From: Topomyia yanbarensis
Taxonomy: Eukaryota; Arthropoda; Insecta; Diptera; Culicidae
Assembly (NCBI RefSeq): GCF_030247195.1
Contig: NC_080672.1
Location: forward strand, 182,959,234 to 183,023,233
Reading direction: 5' to 3'
DNA length: 64,000 bases
Position numbers and translations under genes: made by a program. Below the pieces are notes generated by a model. It worked only from the letters and a program-made list of their open reading frames with translations, searched no databases and was not told the origin of the DNA. Numbering within the stretch: position 1 is the stretch's first letter; each line of letters opens with the position of its first letter. This document shows, in pieces, positions 1 to 11,008 of this stretch.

Positions 1-1341
1 CCACTTCTAGTTTTTCGACATGTCGTTTACTTTCTGAGATATGGGCGATAAACATTTTGTATTTTTGTTCCTCGCTTACCAATTTTTACTAATTAAAAAT
101 GAGACAGAATATTGCTTTACTGGTGTTTTAGGGAAAAAACTACACCGAATATCGGGGTATGAAAACGCATGTACGCGATCCAAGGAATTCGATATTGAAA
201 AAAAATTGTTAATTACCTCAAGTATAAACTATTTCTCAAAAATTAATATGTAAGTTGATTACAAAGACAAAATAATGTGTTCATAGTGAAATTTTTTCTA
301 GAGTTCATGTATTTATCCCTTGGATTAGGCGTTGAGTTCAATCGTAAGGTAAATGTTGATAGTATATAAATACATAGATCATCAAGTAATTCACTTAGTA
401 GTGAGCTAAAAGATTTCTCATATAGTTATACTCGTGGCATCACCGAAAACAACTATATTTTTGAATCCCAAAACTCTAGCGAAAATTTATCTATTTTGCA
501 AGATTAAGGTTATTTATGCTGGTTATATCGCAAAGCTTTAAACTTTAGGATAGATATACATGCAATCAAACGGGTTTGAAAACTTTTCAATTGATTCTTT
601 TGTTTTCAAGAAAATCATTCCCCGTTGAAAATAAAAATTCTGTATTCCCGGGATCCCGGGATTTTTATTTTCCGAATCCCGAGAAGCTGAAAACCGTCGG
701 CAAATGGAAGCTCTAGCACCACTCTCGATGGGGGATGCAAGTACAATGTGTCTTCTAACTTCGTCGTCCATATCTGCTCTATACTGGTACACTTCAATTG
801 ATGTTTCAATGACAGTCACAATTAGTAGAGAGGGATTGGATAATTCAGCACACGTTTCGTTCGAGTTTTCCAAATTGTTCAAGTAAATTAGCGAGGATTA
901 CAATCAGAGTTTATGCATTGCATAGATAAATGATCTGACTACATTTTTGCCATCCTAATAGTTTGAACCATTTTTTTTTTCAAAGTATTGGTTTGTATAG
1001 GACTTATTTATCCACATTTCCTGAACGAGAATTCCGAACGAAACGATATACAAGTTATAAGAATGACTGGAAAGAGACTGCATTATTATCAACTTAATGC
1101 ACGCCTTTTATGCTATCGACAAAGCCTAGATACTTCACACTATTTACACAGAGAACAGACGTCCATCTTCTGCATTCAACTTGTGTAAAATCTCTAACGG
1201 TTTCGAAGGTAGTTGGAATATCCAAACCAGGTGCGCTACTGTCGTCATGTTTTTTTTGTGGCTGAGTTCGACAGAATTGACAGCGGTTATTCCTCTACCC
1301 AGTCAAACTGGTCCGGAACCGGTTCGGACTTCCAGCATGAA
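1..1341. repeat. Duplicated segment copy A, left part
   Basis: This stretch is nearly identical to 18797-18886 plus 20879-22086; only a handful of substitutions and small indels were seen by eye. Copy A has about 37 bp near 130-166 that copy B lacks. It contains a CCCGGGATCCCGGG palindrome near 645-660 and a GGTCCGGAACCGGTTCGGAC palindrome near 1308. No convincing ORF lies in it. It ends at the insertion of the CR1-like LINE and resumes at 9904. It could be an old TE or a segmental duplication; the left edge is outside the window. Confidence 0.85.
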
Positions 1342-2192
1342 GCGAAGCGCAGGACCGTCAGTTGTCTTCTACAAATTCGTCGCGTTTTTATTGCTTTTTA
1401 TCGGTGTTTTAAGTCGTTTTGGGAGGAGATTATTAGTGCATTTGGAAGCTCGTCAAACGAAGATTCCTGTGATATTTTTGGTGTGTCGGTATACGTGAAC
1501 TAACTTGCACAGGAGGTGATTAAAGAAACGTTATAGTTACACCCAAGCTAAGTGATACAATTGTGCTGCTTGGCGGGCGACCTACGGGTCAGCGGCCGCG
1601 GGGATGACCACAACGCTACAATGCGGTGCCTGTACGAGAGCGATAAGCGAAGAGAATGAAAAAGTTTTCTGCTACGGCCCGTGTGGAGTGATACTGCATT
1701 TAAAGTGTACAGATGATATCGACAAGCATGGGCTGAAAGCAATGACAACAAATCGCGGGTTAAAATATTTGTGCCATGGCTGTCGGAAGCATCAAAGCGG
1801 TCACAACGATATTCTGGCCAAATGTAATAGCATTCCACAGTGGTCCAGATCGCTAATTTAGGAGGAATTTTTACTTTCTGACAAACCTGTATAATTTAGC
1901 CGTATCATGTCTTAGGATGAATTTGTGTACTTTAGAAGATGCTTCTTTTTATTGGAATAGTTATTAGGGTGGTTCTAATTTATCTAAAATACGAAAATAA
2001 ACTTTTTACTGATGAAAGATAGAGCTCCACAGTCTTCCACAAAGTTGTAAAGTAACTTATTTTGAATAAATTTGTTGAACATATTAAAGCTCTATCTCTT
2101 TTAGTTTTTGTTATACAAGAAATTTAAAAAAAAAGATTAGGGTGTTCCTGAAAAAAACGTTTTTTTAGTATAACTTTCGTATCTTTTACTTT

Positions 2193-3007
2193 TTGTTAAC
2201 ACAACCTTTGAACAGCTTATTGAAAACTTCAAGCCGAGTATTTTTCTCCAAGACACCGAATGTCTAACTTTTTTCTTTAAAAAGTTATGGACACTTTTCG
2301 TTAAAAAAATAGCCTATTTCAAGGCTCAATATCGCTGATGCGGGCACCTAAAATTGAATTCTGTTTCCACCACATGAAAGACCATACTTATTAGTATATT
2401 TGAGCAAAAATTGGCGAATACGATATTTTTTTAAAATTTGCAATTTAGATTTAAAGTTTGTAGTTTTGCAGGTTCAACGCATTAAAGCATTTACACACAT
2501 ATCGTTGTATTATGAAAAAAGCCACTTTCAAATATCATTCTCTCATCGCAGCAAGCTTTGCATAAGTGAAACTACTGTCAAAAAAGGTTTCTGATTTTAT
2601 TCGTTTTAAATAAAACTAGTAAATATGGATATTAGTCGAAGAGAGTTGGCGAATTTGCTTATTGCTGGTAAAAAGACAGATGAACTGCTTAAGTTCATTA
2701 CAAGTAGTAATCCAAATGTAAAATTGAGACTTGTTAATGTTCGAAAGAAATTTTATATTTTGTTAAAACAACCTTTGAACAGCTTTTAGAAAACTTCAAT
2801 CCACGTTTTTTCATAACTCTGAAAGTCTAACTTTATACTTTCAAAAGTTATGGAAACTTTTCGCTCATAAATAGCCCTTTTTCAAATGTCATTATCTCTG
2901 ATTGGGGCAAATAAAAGTAAGTTCGGATTGAACCATAGAAAAAAACATACTTTTAAGTATATTTGAGCAAAAATTGGAAAATATTATTTTTTTTAAGCAT
3001 GTAATTT
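2193..3007. repeat. Diverged direct repeats inside the foldback arm
   Basis: Within the left arm, about 2193-2441 and about 2757-3007 are alike. Both run through an AACCTTTGAACAGCTT block, a GTCTAACTTT block, an AAAAGTTATGGA block and a TATTTGAGCAAAAATTGG block. The right arm mirrors both, so the element carries four related ~250-bp units. These could be subterminal transposase-binding regions or the trace of an earlier duplication. Confidence 0.7.
2625..2789 (+). CDS. Small 54-codon ORF in the foldback arm (mirrored at 3969-3805)
   Basis: A short ORF starting MDISRRELANLLIAGKK ends at TAG 2787-2789. The exact mirror copy lies on the minus strand at 3805-3969. I do not recognise it. It might be the N-terminal coding exon of the parent transposon's protein, retained because the arm was duplicated. 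Coding status is unproven. Confidence 0.35.
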   Translation: MDISRRELANLLIAGKKTDELLKFITSSNPNVKLRLVNVRKKFYILLKQPLNSF

Positions 3008-3153
3008 TAAATTTACTAACCAAAGTTTTAAATTTTATCGCATAGCGACATAAAAGAAATTGCCTAAAGCCTTTGTATTTCCTTTTCTGTTTTGCTTACA
3101 TATCAACAATACTGAATGTGTTCATTAAAAATAATTTGGCTATGACAACAATT

Positions 3154-3405
3154 ACAAGCATTATTCAACATAACATGCTGCCAGTAGGTATGTGCAGTGA
3201 AGAAGTTCAAGAAACCAGGAATAAAAGTATTCGCAGATTCCGAGAATTCCACGCACGCAAATTCGATCGACTCGTCAATCTTGATGACGTTTTCAAGAGA
3301 CTTCTTGTTTCATCAGATCCTATAATTTCTCTTAAATGTAAACGTCGAATTCAACGAGCACCGCTGGATATACCTGAAAATGCAATGCATCTACTTTTGA
3401 ATTAA
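3154..3405 (+). pseudogene. RAG1-like transposase, C-terminal fragment
   Basis: The frame is open from 3073, but the recognisable part begins at the arm-spacer boundary and ends at a stop at 3403-3405. It contains SEEVQETRNK followed by RRFREFHARK. In RAG1 the third catalytic acid (Glu962 of mouse RAG1) lies in a similar SEGNESGNK...RRFRKMNARQ context, so a Glu encoded at 3199-3204 would be the counterpart. The two upstream catalytic Asp regions are absent, so this is a remnant. The family call comes from remembered motif similarity, not a search. It is supported independently by the RSS-heptamer-like ends and 5-bp target duplication of the host element. Confidence 0.6.
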
Positions 3406-5875
3406 TTGGGATTGAATAAATTCTCCTTATATAAATCATAAATTGTTGTCATAGCCAAATTATTTTTAATGAACACATTCAGTATTGTTGATATGTAAGC
3501 AAAACAGAAAAGGAAATACAAAGGCTTTAGGCAATTTCTTTTATGTCGCTATGCGATAAAATTTAAAACTTTGGTTAGTAAATTTAAAATTACATGCTTA
3601 AAAAAAATAATATTTTCCAATTTTTGCTCAAATATACTTAAAAGTATGTTCTTTTCTATGGTTCAATCCGAACTTACTTTTATTTGCCCCAATCAGAGAT
3701 AATGACATTTGAAAAAGGGCTATTTATGAGCGAAAAGTTTCCATAACTTTTGAAAGTATAAAGTTAGACTTTCAGAGTTATGAAAAAACGTGGATTGAAG
3801 TTTTCTAAAAGCTGTTCAAAGGTTGTTTTAACAAAATATAAAATTTCTTTCGAACATTAACAAGTCTCAATTTTACATTTGGATTACTACTTGTAATGAA
3901 CTTAAGCAGTTCATCTGTCTTTTTACCAGCAATAAGCAAATTCGCCAACTCTCTTCGACTAATATCCATATTTACTAGTTTTATTTAAAACGAATAAAAT
4001 CAGAAACCTTTTTTGACAGTCGTTTCACTTATGCAAAGCTTGCTGCGATGAGAGAATGATATTTGAAAGTGGCTTTTTTCATAATACAACGATATGTGTG
4101 TAAATGCTTTAATGCGTTGAACCTGCAAAACTACAAACTTTAAATCTAAATTGCAAATTTTAAAAAAATATCGTATTCGCCAATTTTTGCTCAAATATAC
4201 TAATAAGTATGGTCTTTCATGTGGTGGAAACAGAATTCAATTTTAGGTGCCCGCATCAGCGATATTGAGCCTTGAAATAGGCTATTTTTTTAACGAAAAG
4301 TGTCCATAACTTTTTAAAGAAAAAAGTTAGACCTTCGGTGTCTTGGAGAAAAATACTCGGCTTGAAGTTTTCAATAAGCTGTTCAAAGGTTGTGTTAACA
4401 AAAAGTAAAAGATACGAAAGTTATACTAAAAAAACGTTTTTTTCAGGAACACCCTAATCTTTTTTTTTAAATTTCTTGTATAACAAAAACTAAAAGAGAT
4501 AGAGCTTTAATATGTTCAACAAATTTATTCAAAATAAGTTACTTTACAACTTTGTGGAAGACTGTGGAGCTCTATCTTTCATCAGTAAAAAGTTTATTTT
4601 CGTATTTCAGATAAATTAGAACCACCCTAATAACTATTCCAATAAAAAGAAGCATCTTCTAAAGTACACAAATTCATCCTAAGACATGATACGGCTAAAT
4701 TATACAGGTTTGTCAGAAAGTAAAAATTCCTCCTAAATTAGCGATCTGGACCACTGTGCATTCTAGTGGAAATAACTGAAACTATGAAGTTGTGGAAAAA
4801 TGAAATGAGTGAGAAGATTGAGTTATTGGAAGATGCTATTGGGTCACAAATACAACGTACAGTTGAAAGTGTCAAGCTAGAAATCTTGCGGGAATTAACT
4901 GAAAGCAGAAAATTGGTCGAACAGAAATCCTGCACATTTGCTGAAGTTTTGAAAGAAGGAAGTGTTGCTGGCGAAAAAGATGCCACACCGGCTGGTCCGA
5001 GCAGGAATCTCAGGCCTAGAAAACGGCCCAGAGTTGAAAATGAACAAAAAATTGGTGAAAGCTCTAGTTCGTTGAAACCATACTCGCAAGTTAGTGAAAA
5101 GTGTAACAGTGAAACCCCGAAACAGCCTCGTAAGAATGAACCCGTTATTTTAGTGCGCCCTAAAGAATTGAATCAAAGTGCTAGGAAAACAAAGAATGAA
5201 TTGCGTAGCCAAATTGACCGTGCATCGAATAAAATTCAAACTGTTCGAGAAGGCAATGGTGGCTCAATCATTCTCGGTGTGAAAAGTGCGGAGGCAATAG
5301 AATCAGTTGTGGCAGTGGTGAGAGAGAAGTTTGGGGAGAATTATGAAATCTCAGTTCCGAAACCGGCAAAACCAAGGTTGAAGATTGTGGGGATTGCGGA
5401 ACAGTTGTCAGAGAGTGAACTTAAAAATAACCTGGAAGAACAAAATGAATCCGTGAACTTAACAGAGTTAAAACTCATAACGTTATTTAAAACTAAGCGG
5501 AATGATTACACAGCATTTAATTATGTGATTGAAGTGAATGCTGATTCGTTTGAGACCATGGTAAAGTTAGGGCGTGTAAACATTGGCTGGGAAAGATGTA
5601 GAGTGGTTGGGTGTTTTGGAATAGTACGTTGCTTTAAATGCTGTGCGTATGGGCATAAGAGTACTGAATGCAAAGACTCTCAGGTTTGCTCTAAATGCGC
5701 AGGGGACCACATTACAGCAGAATGTGCATCAGAATTACTTTGCTGTTCTAATTGCGCTAAGATGAATAGGGACCGGAAGCTGAATCTGAAGACAAAACAT
5801 GCAGCCTACAGTTTCGAATGCGCTGTGTATAGGAAGCTTGTTGAAAGAAAGCGTCAGCAAATTAGTCGTGACGAA

Positions 5876-5884
5876 TAGCAATTA
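5876..5884 (+). promoter_or_regulatory. Probable stop-codon readthrough signal UAG-CAA-UUA
   Basis: ORF1 ends with TAG followed by CAATTA, an exact match to the tobamovirus-type leaky context UAG-CAR-YYA. ORF2 continues in the same frame with no shift. Its first in-frame ATG is at 6854-6856, about 970 nt downstream and just before the endonuclease. Readthrough would give an ORF1-ORF2 fusion. Confidence 0.65.
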
Positions 5885-8800
5885 CCGTTGACCAGCATAC
5901 CAGGATATCTGAACGGATTACTTTCTGTTACTCCAGGTAAAGCCAAAGGGGGTATATGTCTCCTCGAAGCTACCTTTGATACTGCACCCCCTCAAAATTA
6001 TTTTCGGTTCCAGTCTTCTGTTGGACAACATAGTCCCGGCTCCGTAGCTGATATTCATCCAGCAATCTGCAATCCAAACGATGATGAACACGCAACTGTT
6101 TCTCCAGGTAAAGCCAAAGAGGGTATATGTCCTCTCGAAGCTACCCTTGATACTGCACCCCCTCAAAGTAATTTTCGGTTCCAGTTTTCTGTTGGACAAC
6201 ATACTCCCGGTTCTGTAGCTGATATTCATCCAGCAATCTGCAATCCAAACGATGATGAACTTGCAACTGTTTCTCCAGGTAAAGCCAAGGAGGGTATATG
6301 TCCTCTCGAAGCTACCCTTGATACTGCACCCCCTCAAAGTAATTTTCAGTTCCAGTCTACCGTTGGACAACACACTCCCGGCTCCGTAGCTGATATTCAT
6401 CAAGCCATCTGGAATCTAAATTATGATGACCTCACGACTGTTTCTCCAGGTAAAGCCAAAGAGGGTATATGTCCTCTCGAAGCTACCCTTGATACTGCAC
6501 CCCCTCAAAGTAATTTTCGGTTCCAGTTTTCTGTTGGACAACATACTCCCGGTTCTGTAGCTGATATTCATCCAGCAATCTGCAATCCAAACGATGATGA
6601 ACTTGCAACTGTTTCTCCAGGTAAAGCCAAGGAGGGTATATGTCCTCTCGAAGCTACCCTTGATACTGCACCCCCTCAAAGTAATTTTCGGTTCCAGTCT
6701 ACCGTTGGACAACATACTTCCGACTCCGTAGATGACTTCCACCTAGCTATCCGTGACTCAAATTATGAAGACACCACGACTGTTTCTCCAGGTAAATGCC
6801 AGGAATGTATATGTTCCTCCGCAGCTAGACATACAGATACTGCCTCCCTTCAAATGAATTCCCGTTCCCAGCTCAGAATATACTACCAGAACGTGAGAGG
6901 ACTACGCACAAAGATCGATGAGCTGTTCGTAGCTGTATCCGACGCAGAGCACGATGTCATTATCCTGACAGAAACATGGCTGAACGATGAAATCAATTCC
7001 TTGCAGCTGTTTGGACCTAGGTATACGGTCTATCGTAACGATCGTGACCCAGTCGTTTCTGGTAAAAAAAGGGGCGGGGTGTACTTATAGCTGTTTCTAA
7101 TCGGTTAGCGTCTAAACAAAAAAGTTTTAACAGTAACGGCGTAGAACAACTCTGGGTAAACCTTAATAGCCATGGTAATAACACATGCGTGGGCGTCGTA
7201 TACCTCCCTTCGGACTCCGCAGATAACAAACGTTATTCAGAACCATATTCAATCCGCACTTGACATTGCTAATTCGCTAAAACCCCAAGCTTCTCATTTG
7301 TTATTTGGAGATTACATCCAGCCTGGTCTTGTATGGAAAACGACTTCTTTCGGTTATGCTTACGCCGACCATTCCGACTCAACCCTTTCGAGATCTAGCG
7401 TTGCTTTACTAGACGGGATGTCATTACTCAACATGCTGCAAATGTGTACGATCACGAACAGACTAAATCGCACGTTAGTTCTTCTGTTTGTAAATGAAGA
7501 TGCATACAAGAACTGCCAAGTCTATCGTGCAGATGAGCCACTCGTTGAAATAGATTCGCATCACCCTCCCCTCTTAGTTGAGCAGACCTGTCCTGGATAG
7601 GTTATTTTTGACGAGATTCTTGACGATTTGAAGTATAACTTTTCAAAAACCGATTTTCCTGGACTCAACAACTCACTGCATACGATTGACTGGGTGACTT
7701 TGCTCAATAACGCAACCGATGTAAATGACGCAGTAGACAAGTTCTCATCGATCTTGACCCAACTGTTTGAAATATATGTCCCAGCCCCGCGTCCTAAACC
7801 AAAACCACTTTGGTACAATCGACGTCTCCGAGAACTTAAACGACTGAGGGCAGCCGCGCTTCGGCACTACACCAACCGACGAAATCCCAATACAAAGCGG
7901 GAATTCATATATGCTAGCAACAATTACAAAGCTTATAACCGCTTCCTATACTCTCGGCATGTATTACAAACGCAATCTGACCTTGAGCGAAATCCCAAAC
8001 GTTTCTGGTCTTTTGTAAATGAGAAGCGTAAAGAGAGTGGACTTCCTTCTAGTATGACTTTGGCAAATGAAACTTCTAGCACGACTCGCGGTATCTGTAA
8101 CCTGTTTGCAAAACATTTTTCGAGTGCATTTGAAACAGTTCCGACTACTCCAGAACAGGTCGAAATCGGACTACGAGATGTTCCCAGGGGTGTGATGGAC
8201 CTAGGTAACATCCATTTTACGGAGGAAGACATTGTTGCTGCTACTGATAAATTGAAATCTTCGACTTCGGCTGCTCCTGATGGGATTCCTGCCATTATTT
8301 TAAAAAGATGTGCTAGTACCCTTTCCGCTCCCCTAAACCTGATTTTTAATGTATCTTTGTCGCAAGGGACGATTCCTCTTTGTTGGAAAAAATCGGTTAT
8401 GTTTCCTGTTTTTAAAAAAGGTGATAAGCAGGACATAGCAAATTATCGGGACATAACCTCTCTCTGTGCGGGGTCCAAGTTATTTGAAATTCTAGTAAGC
8501 AATGTATTGTTCCGGGAAGCCAAAACATATATATCAACAGATCAACACGGGTTCTTCCCAGGTAGATCAACATCCACGAATTTAGCACAATTCATTTCAC
8601 ACTGTATTAAAAGTTTTGAATGCGGAGCACAAGTGGATACTATTTATACAGATCTCAAAGCAGCGTTCGATCGTGTTGATCACTCGCTCCTACTGGCGAA
8701 GATAGAAAGATTGGGTGCCTCACTCAACTTCACCAAGTGGCTTAAATCATACCTTGTAGGCCGTACCTTATCTGTCAAACTAGGAAATGTTGAGTCACAT

Positions 8801-9675
8801 AACTTTATAAATTTATCAGGTGTGCCCCAGGGTAGTAATCTTGGACCCTTGCCGTTCTCCTTGTTCTTCAATGACGTTTGTAATGTCCTTCCACCAGGAT
8901 GCAAACTTATCTATGCAGATGACCTTAAACTGTTTTGTAACTGGTGTACTTGAAATCGGTTGACTATCAGTGTATCCAAATGCTCAGTAATTTCTTTCAC
9001 GCGCATAAAAAATCCAATTTTGTGGTGTTATACTATCTCAGGGAAACTACTGGATAGAGTGTCAGTTGTCATTGACCTTGGTGTACAGCTGGATTCTAAA
9101 TTGACGTTTAGAGATCACTATTCCCACATCATTGCGAAAGCCAACCGGAACCTTGGTTTTATCATTAGAATAGCCAAAGAGTTGACTGACCCATACTGTC
9201 TGAGAGCACTGTACTTCTCTCTTGTACGCTCCATCCTGGAAGCTTCAGCTGTCATTTGGTGCCCGTACACAAATGTCTGGATTACCAGAATTGAATCTAT
9301 ACAAGCTAGGTTTCTCCGATATGCCATTAAAACCCTGCCATGACGCAACCCGATAGAGTTGCCACCTTACATTGAACGCTGTCGTCTGCTCGACATGGAC
9401 CCTCTTTCAAAAAAAATATATCCAGAGCCGTGTTTGTAGGGAAAGTTCTAACTGGTGAAATAGATGCCCCAAATATACTTTCTTAGATTAATGTAAATGT
9501 GCCAGCTAGAAGTATAAGATCGTGGAATTTTTTAAGACTTGACTATCAAAGTACTGATTATGGACAGAATGAACCCATAAGGGCGATGTGTAGCGTATTT
9601 AATAATGTTTATGAATGTTTTGACTTCTCTGTATCAAGTGACGTTTTTAAAAATAGGCTTAAACGGCTAACTTAG
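5879..9675 (+). pseudogene. LINE ORF2: endonuclease and reverse transcriptase, frameshifted
   Basis: Order: an N-terminal repeat region (5927-6850); an APE-type endonuclease starting near 6876 (LRIYYQNVRGL), with a conserved TETWLND near 6970; an RT with APDGIPA near 8272, GFFPGRST near 8550, DLKAAFDRVDH near 8650, GVPQGSNLGP near 8821 and the catalytic YADD at 8912-8923; and a C-terminal domain to about 9675. Lesions: a frameshift in an A/G run near 7065-7078, another near 7230, a stop at 7598-7600, TGA at 8951-8953, TGA at 9341-9343, and further damage after 9400. Possible missense changes sit next to conserved RT motifs (NYRDIT, GPLPF). The enzyme is dead, although its 5' third is open. 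Confidence 0.8.
5927..6850 (+). repeat. In-frame 171-bp tandem repeats at the start of ORF2
   Basis: The CCAGGTAAA landmark recurs at 5933, 6104, 6275, 6446, 6617 and 6788, exactly 171 bp (57 codons) apart. There are five full units and a diverged sixth. Each encodes a segment like SPGKAKEGICPLEATLDTAP. The period and open frame are kept across all units, and the stretch contains no Met codon in this frame. Confidence 0.95.
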
Positions 9676-9903
9676 TGCATAAGATGTGATTTAGATAGGG
9701 ATTTTGATTTGTTAGATGTATTATTAGTAACACATTGTAATGTAATGTGTAATATTGTTTAATATGTATATGTGAAAAGATAATGAGGTTTTTACGCGCA
9801 TTTGGAGGTTGTTTGATGGACTCCAAATGGGCTTTTCCTCATTCTATATTTCATGTAGACCATGTAGGTCAGATGAAAATAAAATAAATAAATAAATAAA
9901 TAA

Positions 9904-10009
9904 ATGAATTCCAGCTCAAACGCATCCACCGATAGAGTCGGAATCGGTTGTTTTTTTTAGCAAGATTCCATACTGAATCCATTCAGGATTTTGAACCGGT
10001 TCCAGAATG
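9904..10009. repeat. Duplicated segment copy A, right part
   Basis: This resumes copy A after the LINE and matches 22093-22198 with few differences. Similarity stops after CCAGAATG, where copy B meets the CAGTGATG end of the 22199 composite. Confidence 0.85.
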
Positions 10010-10648
10010 GATATGACGGATAGTTGGGATAGGTTGGTGTGGCGGCGCTAGTATTTATCGTATATTAATTCAAATGTCTACACACGTTTTTTTTTAAATA
10101 TTTTTGTTCGATCATGGATGTCTGTTCTCTGTGCTATTTATTTCAATGCAAATGAAAACTTTGAAATATCTACTTATCTCATTCACGAATCGCATTCTCC
10201 CTCTGTCGCTCACTGTTCATGGAGATTGAAAACACATGTGACCTTGTCTCACATTGATTTGCTGTACCTGTTTTGTAAGTTTTTGACGAGGTTCGGTAAT
10301 GTTGGTATAATTTTGCCGAACAATCAGTCAGTTTTTTACTGGATAATGTTTATGTACCGAAAAAAACAAGTGGTGATAAATTCAGTGAAAAATATTGCGG
10401 GTTTCAGCAAATTATTCGAAAAATTACTGAAAATCGTTAAAAAATGAAAACTTTACAGCAATTTTTTAAATAATTTGCTGACAGCTACGTAAAAATATTA
10501 CTTTACTGTGGTAGTCGTCAAAAGAAATTACCGAACAACTTTTGGCTGGCTTAGTGTGCAGCAAATTCTATTCTGCACAAAAAGAAATTTTTGGGAATAT
10601 GTGAACAAAAAGTAAACTTTGAATTCCAAAGCAAATTGAACGTTCCAG
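10010..10648. other. Unassigned sequence, possible small MITE
   Basis: I see no convincing gene. TTCGGTAAT near 10293 and ATTACCGAA near 10527 form an inverted pair that could bound a ~245-bp MITE, but I could not define a target duplication. Confidence 0.3.
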
Positions 10649-11008
10649 GTTCCTGATAAAACTCCGCTAGCGAATGACGGATCTCAATAGTAGCACGTCT
10701 GTAATAACATACGTACATGGAACTATTGAGAACCAGAGCTACAGGTCCAAAGCCCTGGTAAAGGAGGATGGTTGTGATGATCCGGGCCGAGATCACCACG
10801 TAAAGCAAGGTAGGGCATAACCCCAATTCCAAGGCGTGAAGCGACCCGTGCCGAGGGATGAGTGATCGAGGGGGTGAAAAAGATGCTCGATCGTTAACGG
10901 AGCCTGTGGGGTACCTGGGCAACCCCCACAGTAAGCGTCCCTTACCACGCTAATGCGGAGCTCTGGCGTGGCGGACATATATTTCTCGCGCTACTCGTGG
11001 GACTATAC

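Larger units (their letters stand above)
1836..4758. mobile_element. Foldback element with RAG/Transib-like termini
   Basis: The two arms, 1836-3153 and 3441-4758, are each 1,318 bp and map onto each other without indels (position x pairs with 6594-x). I saw only a few mismatches. The outer ends read CACAGTGG and CCACTGTG, and CATTC flanks both sides (1831-1835 and 4759-4763). Transib transposons characteristically make 5-bp target duplications and have CACWRTG-like ends, and CACAGTG is the vertebrate RSS heptamer. The 287-bp spacer encodes a RAG1-like C-terminal fragment. The copy is non-autonomous, since no complete transposase fits. The low arm divergence suggests recent formation or gene conversion between arms. 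Confidence 0.8.
1604..5878 (+). pseudogene. LINE ORF1: PHD finger and zinc-knuckle RNA-binding protein, split by a foldback
   Basis: The first part (1604-1835) encodes a Cys4-His-Cys3 PHD-type finger: Cys7, Cys10, Cys23, Cys27, His32, Cys35, Cys57 and Cys60. The second part (4764-5878) holds a coiled, charged region and then CX2CX4HX4C and CX2CX3HX4C knuckles near 5636-5720, typical of LINE ORF1 proteins that coat element RNA. The reading frame agrees exactly across the insertion once the foldback and one CATTC repeat are discounted: codon 78 is split between 1835 and 4764-4765. Both exposed parts are open, so the foldback is the only visible lesion. It ends at UAG in the same frame as ORF2. 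Confidence 0.8.
1342..9903 (+). mobile_element. CR1-like non-LTR retrotransposon, near full length, with a nested foldback
   Basis: The element interrupts the duplicated segment, and copy B supplies the empty site. ATGAA is present at 1337-1341 and again at 9904-9908, so a short target duplication is likely. It has a 5' leader, ORF1 with a PHD finger and zinc knuckles, ORF2 with endonuclease and reverse transcriptase, and a (TAAA)n tail at about 9878-9903. Without the 2,923-bp foldback and one 5-bp repeat it would be about 5.6 kb, a normal LINE length. The CR1/L2/Jockey-group assignment rests on the RT style (YADDLKLF, GVPQGSNLGP), the PHD-containing ORF1 and the tail. The exact clade is uncertain. 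Confidence 0.8.

Noticed and set aside
1181..1503. Overlapping small plus-strand ORFs before the LINE ORF1
   Set aside because: They cross the boundary between the duplicated segment and the LINE leader and have no recognisable domain.
5918..6742. Minus-strand repetitive ORFs opposite the 171-bp repeats
   Set aside because: Shadow of the plus-strand coding repeats; the plus frame links to the endonuclease.
10291..10535. MITE with TTCGGTAAT ends
   Set aside because: Only a 9-bp inverted pair and no target duplication; kept as a low-confidence note only.
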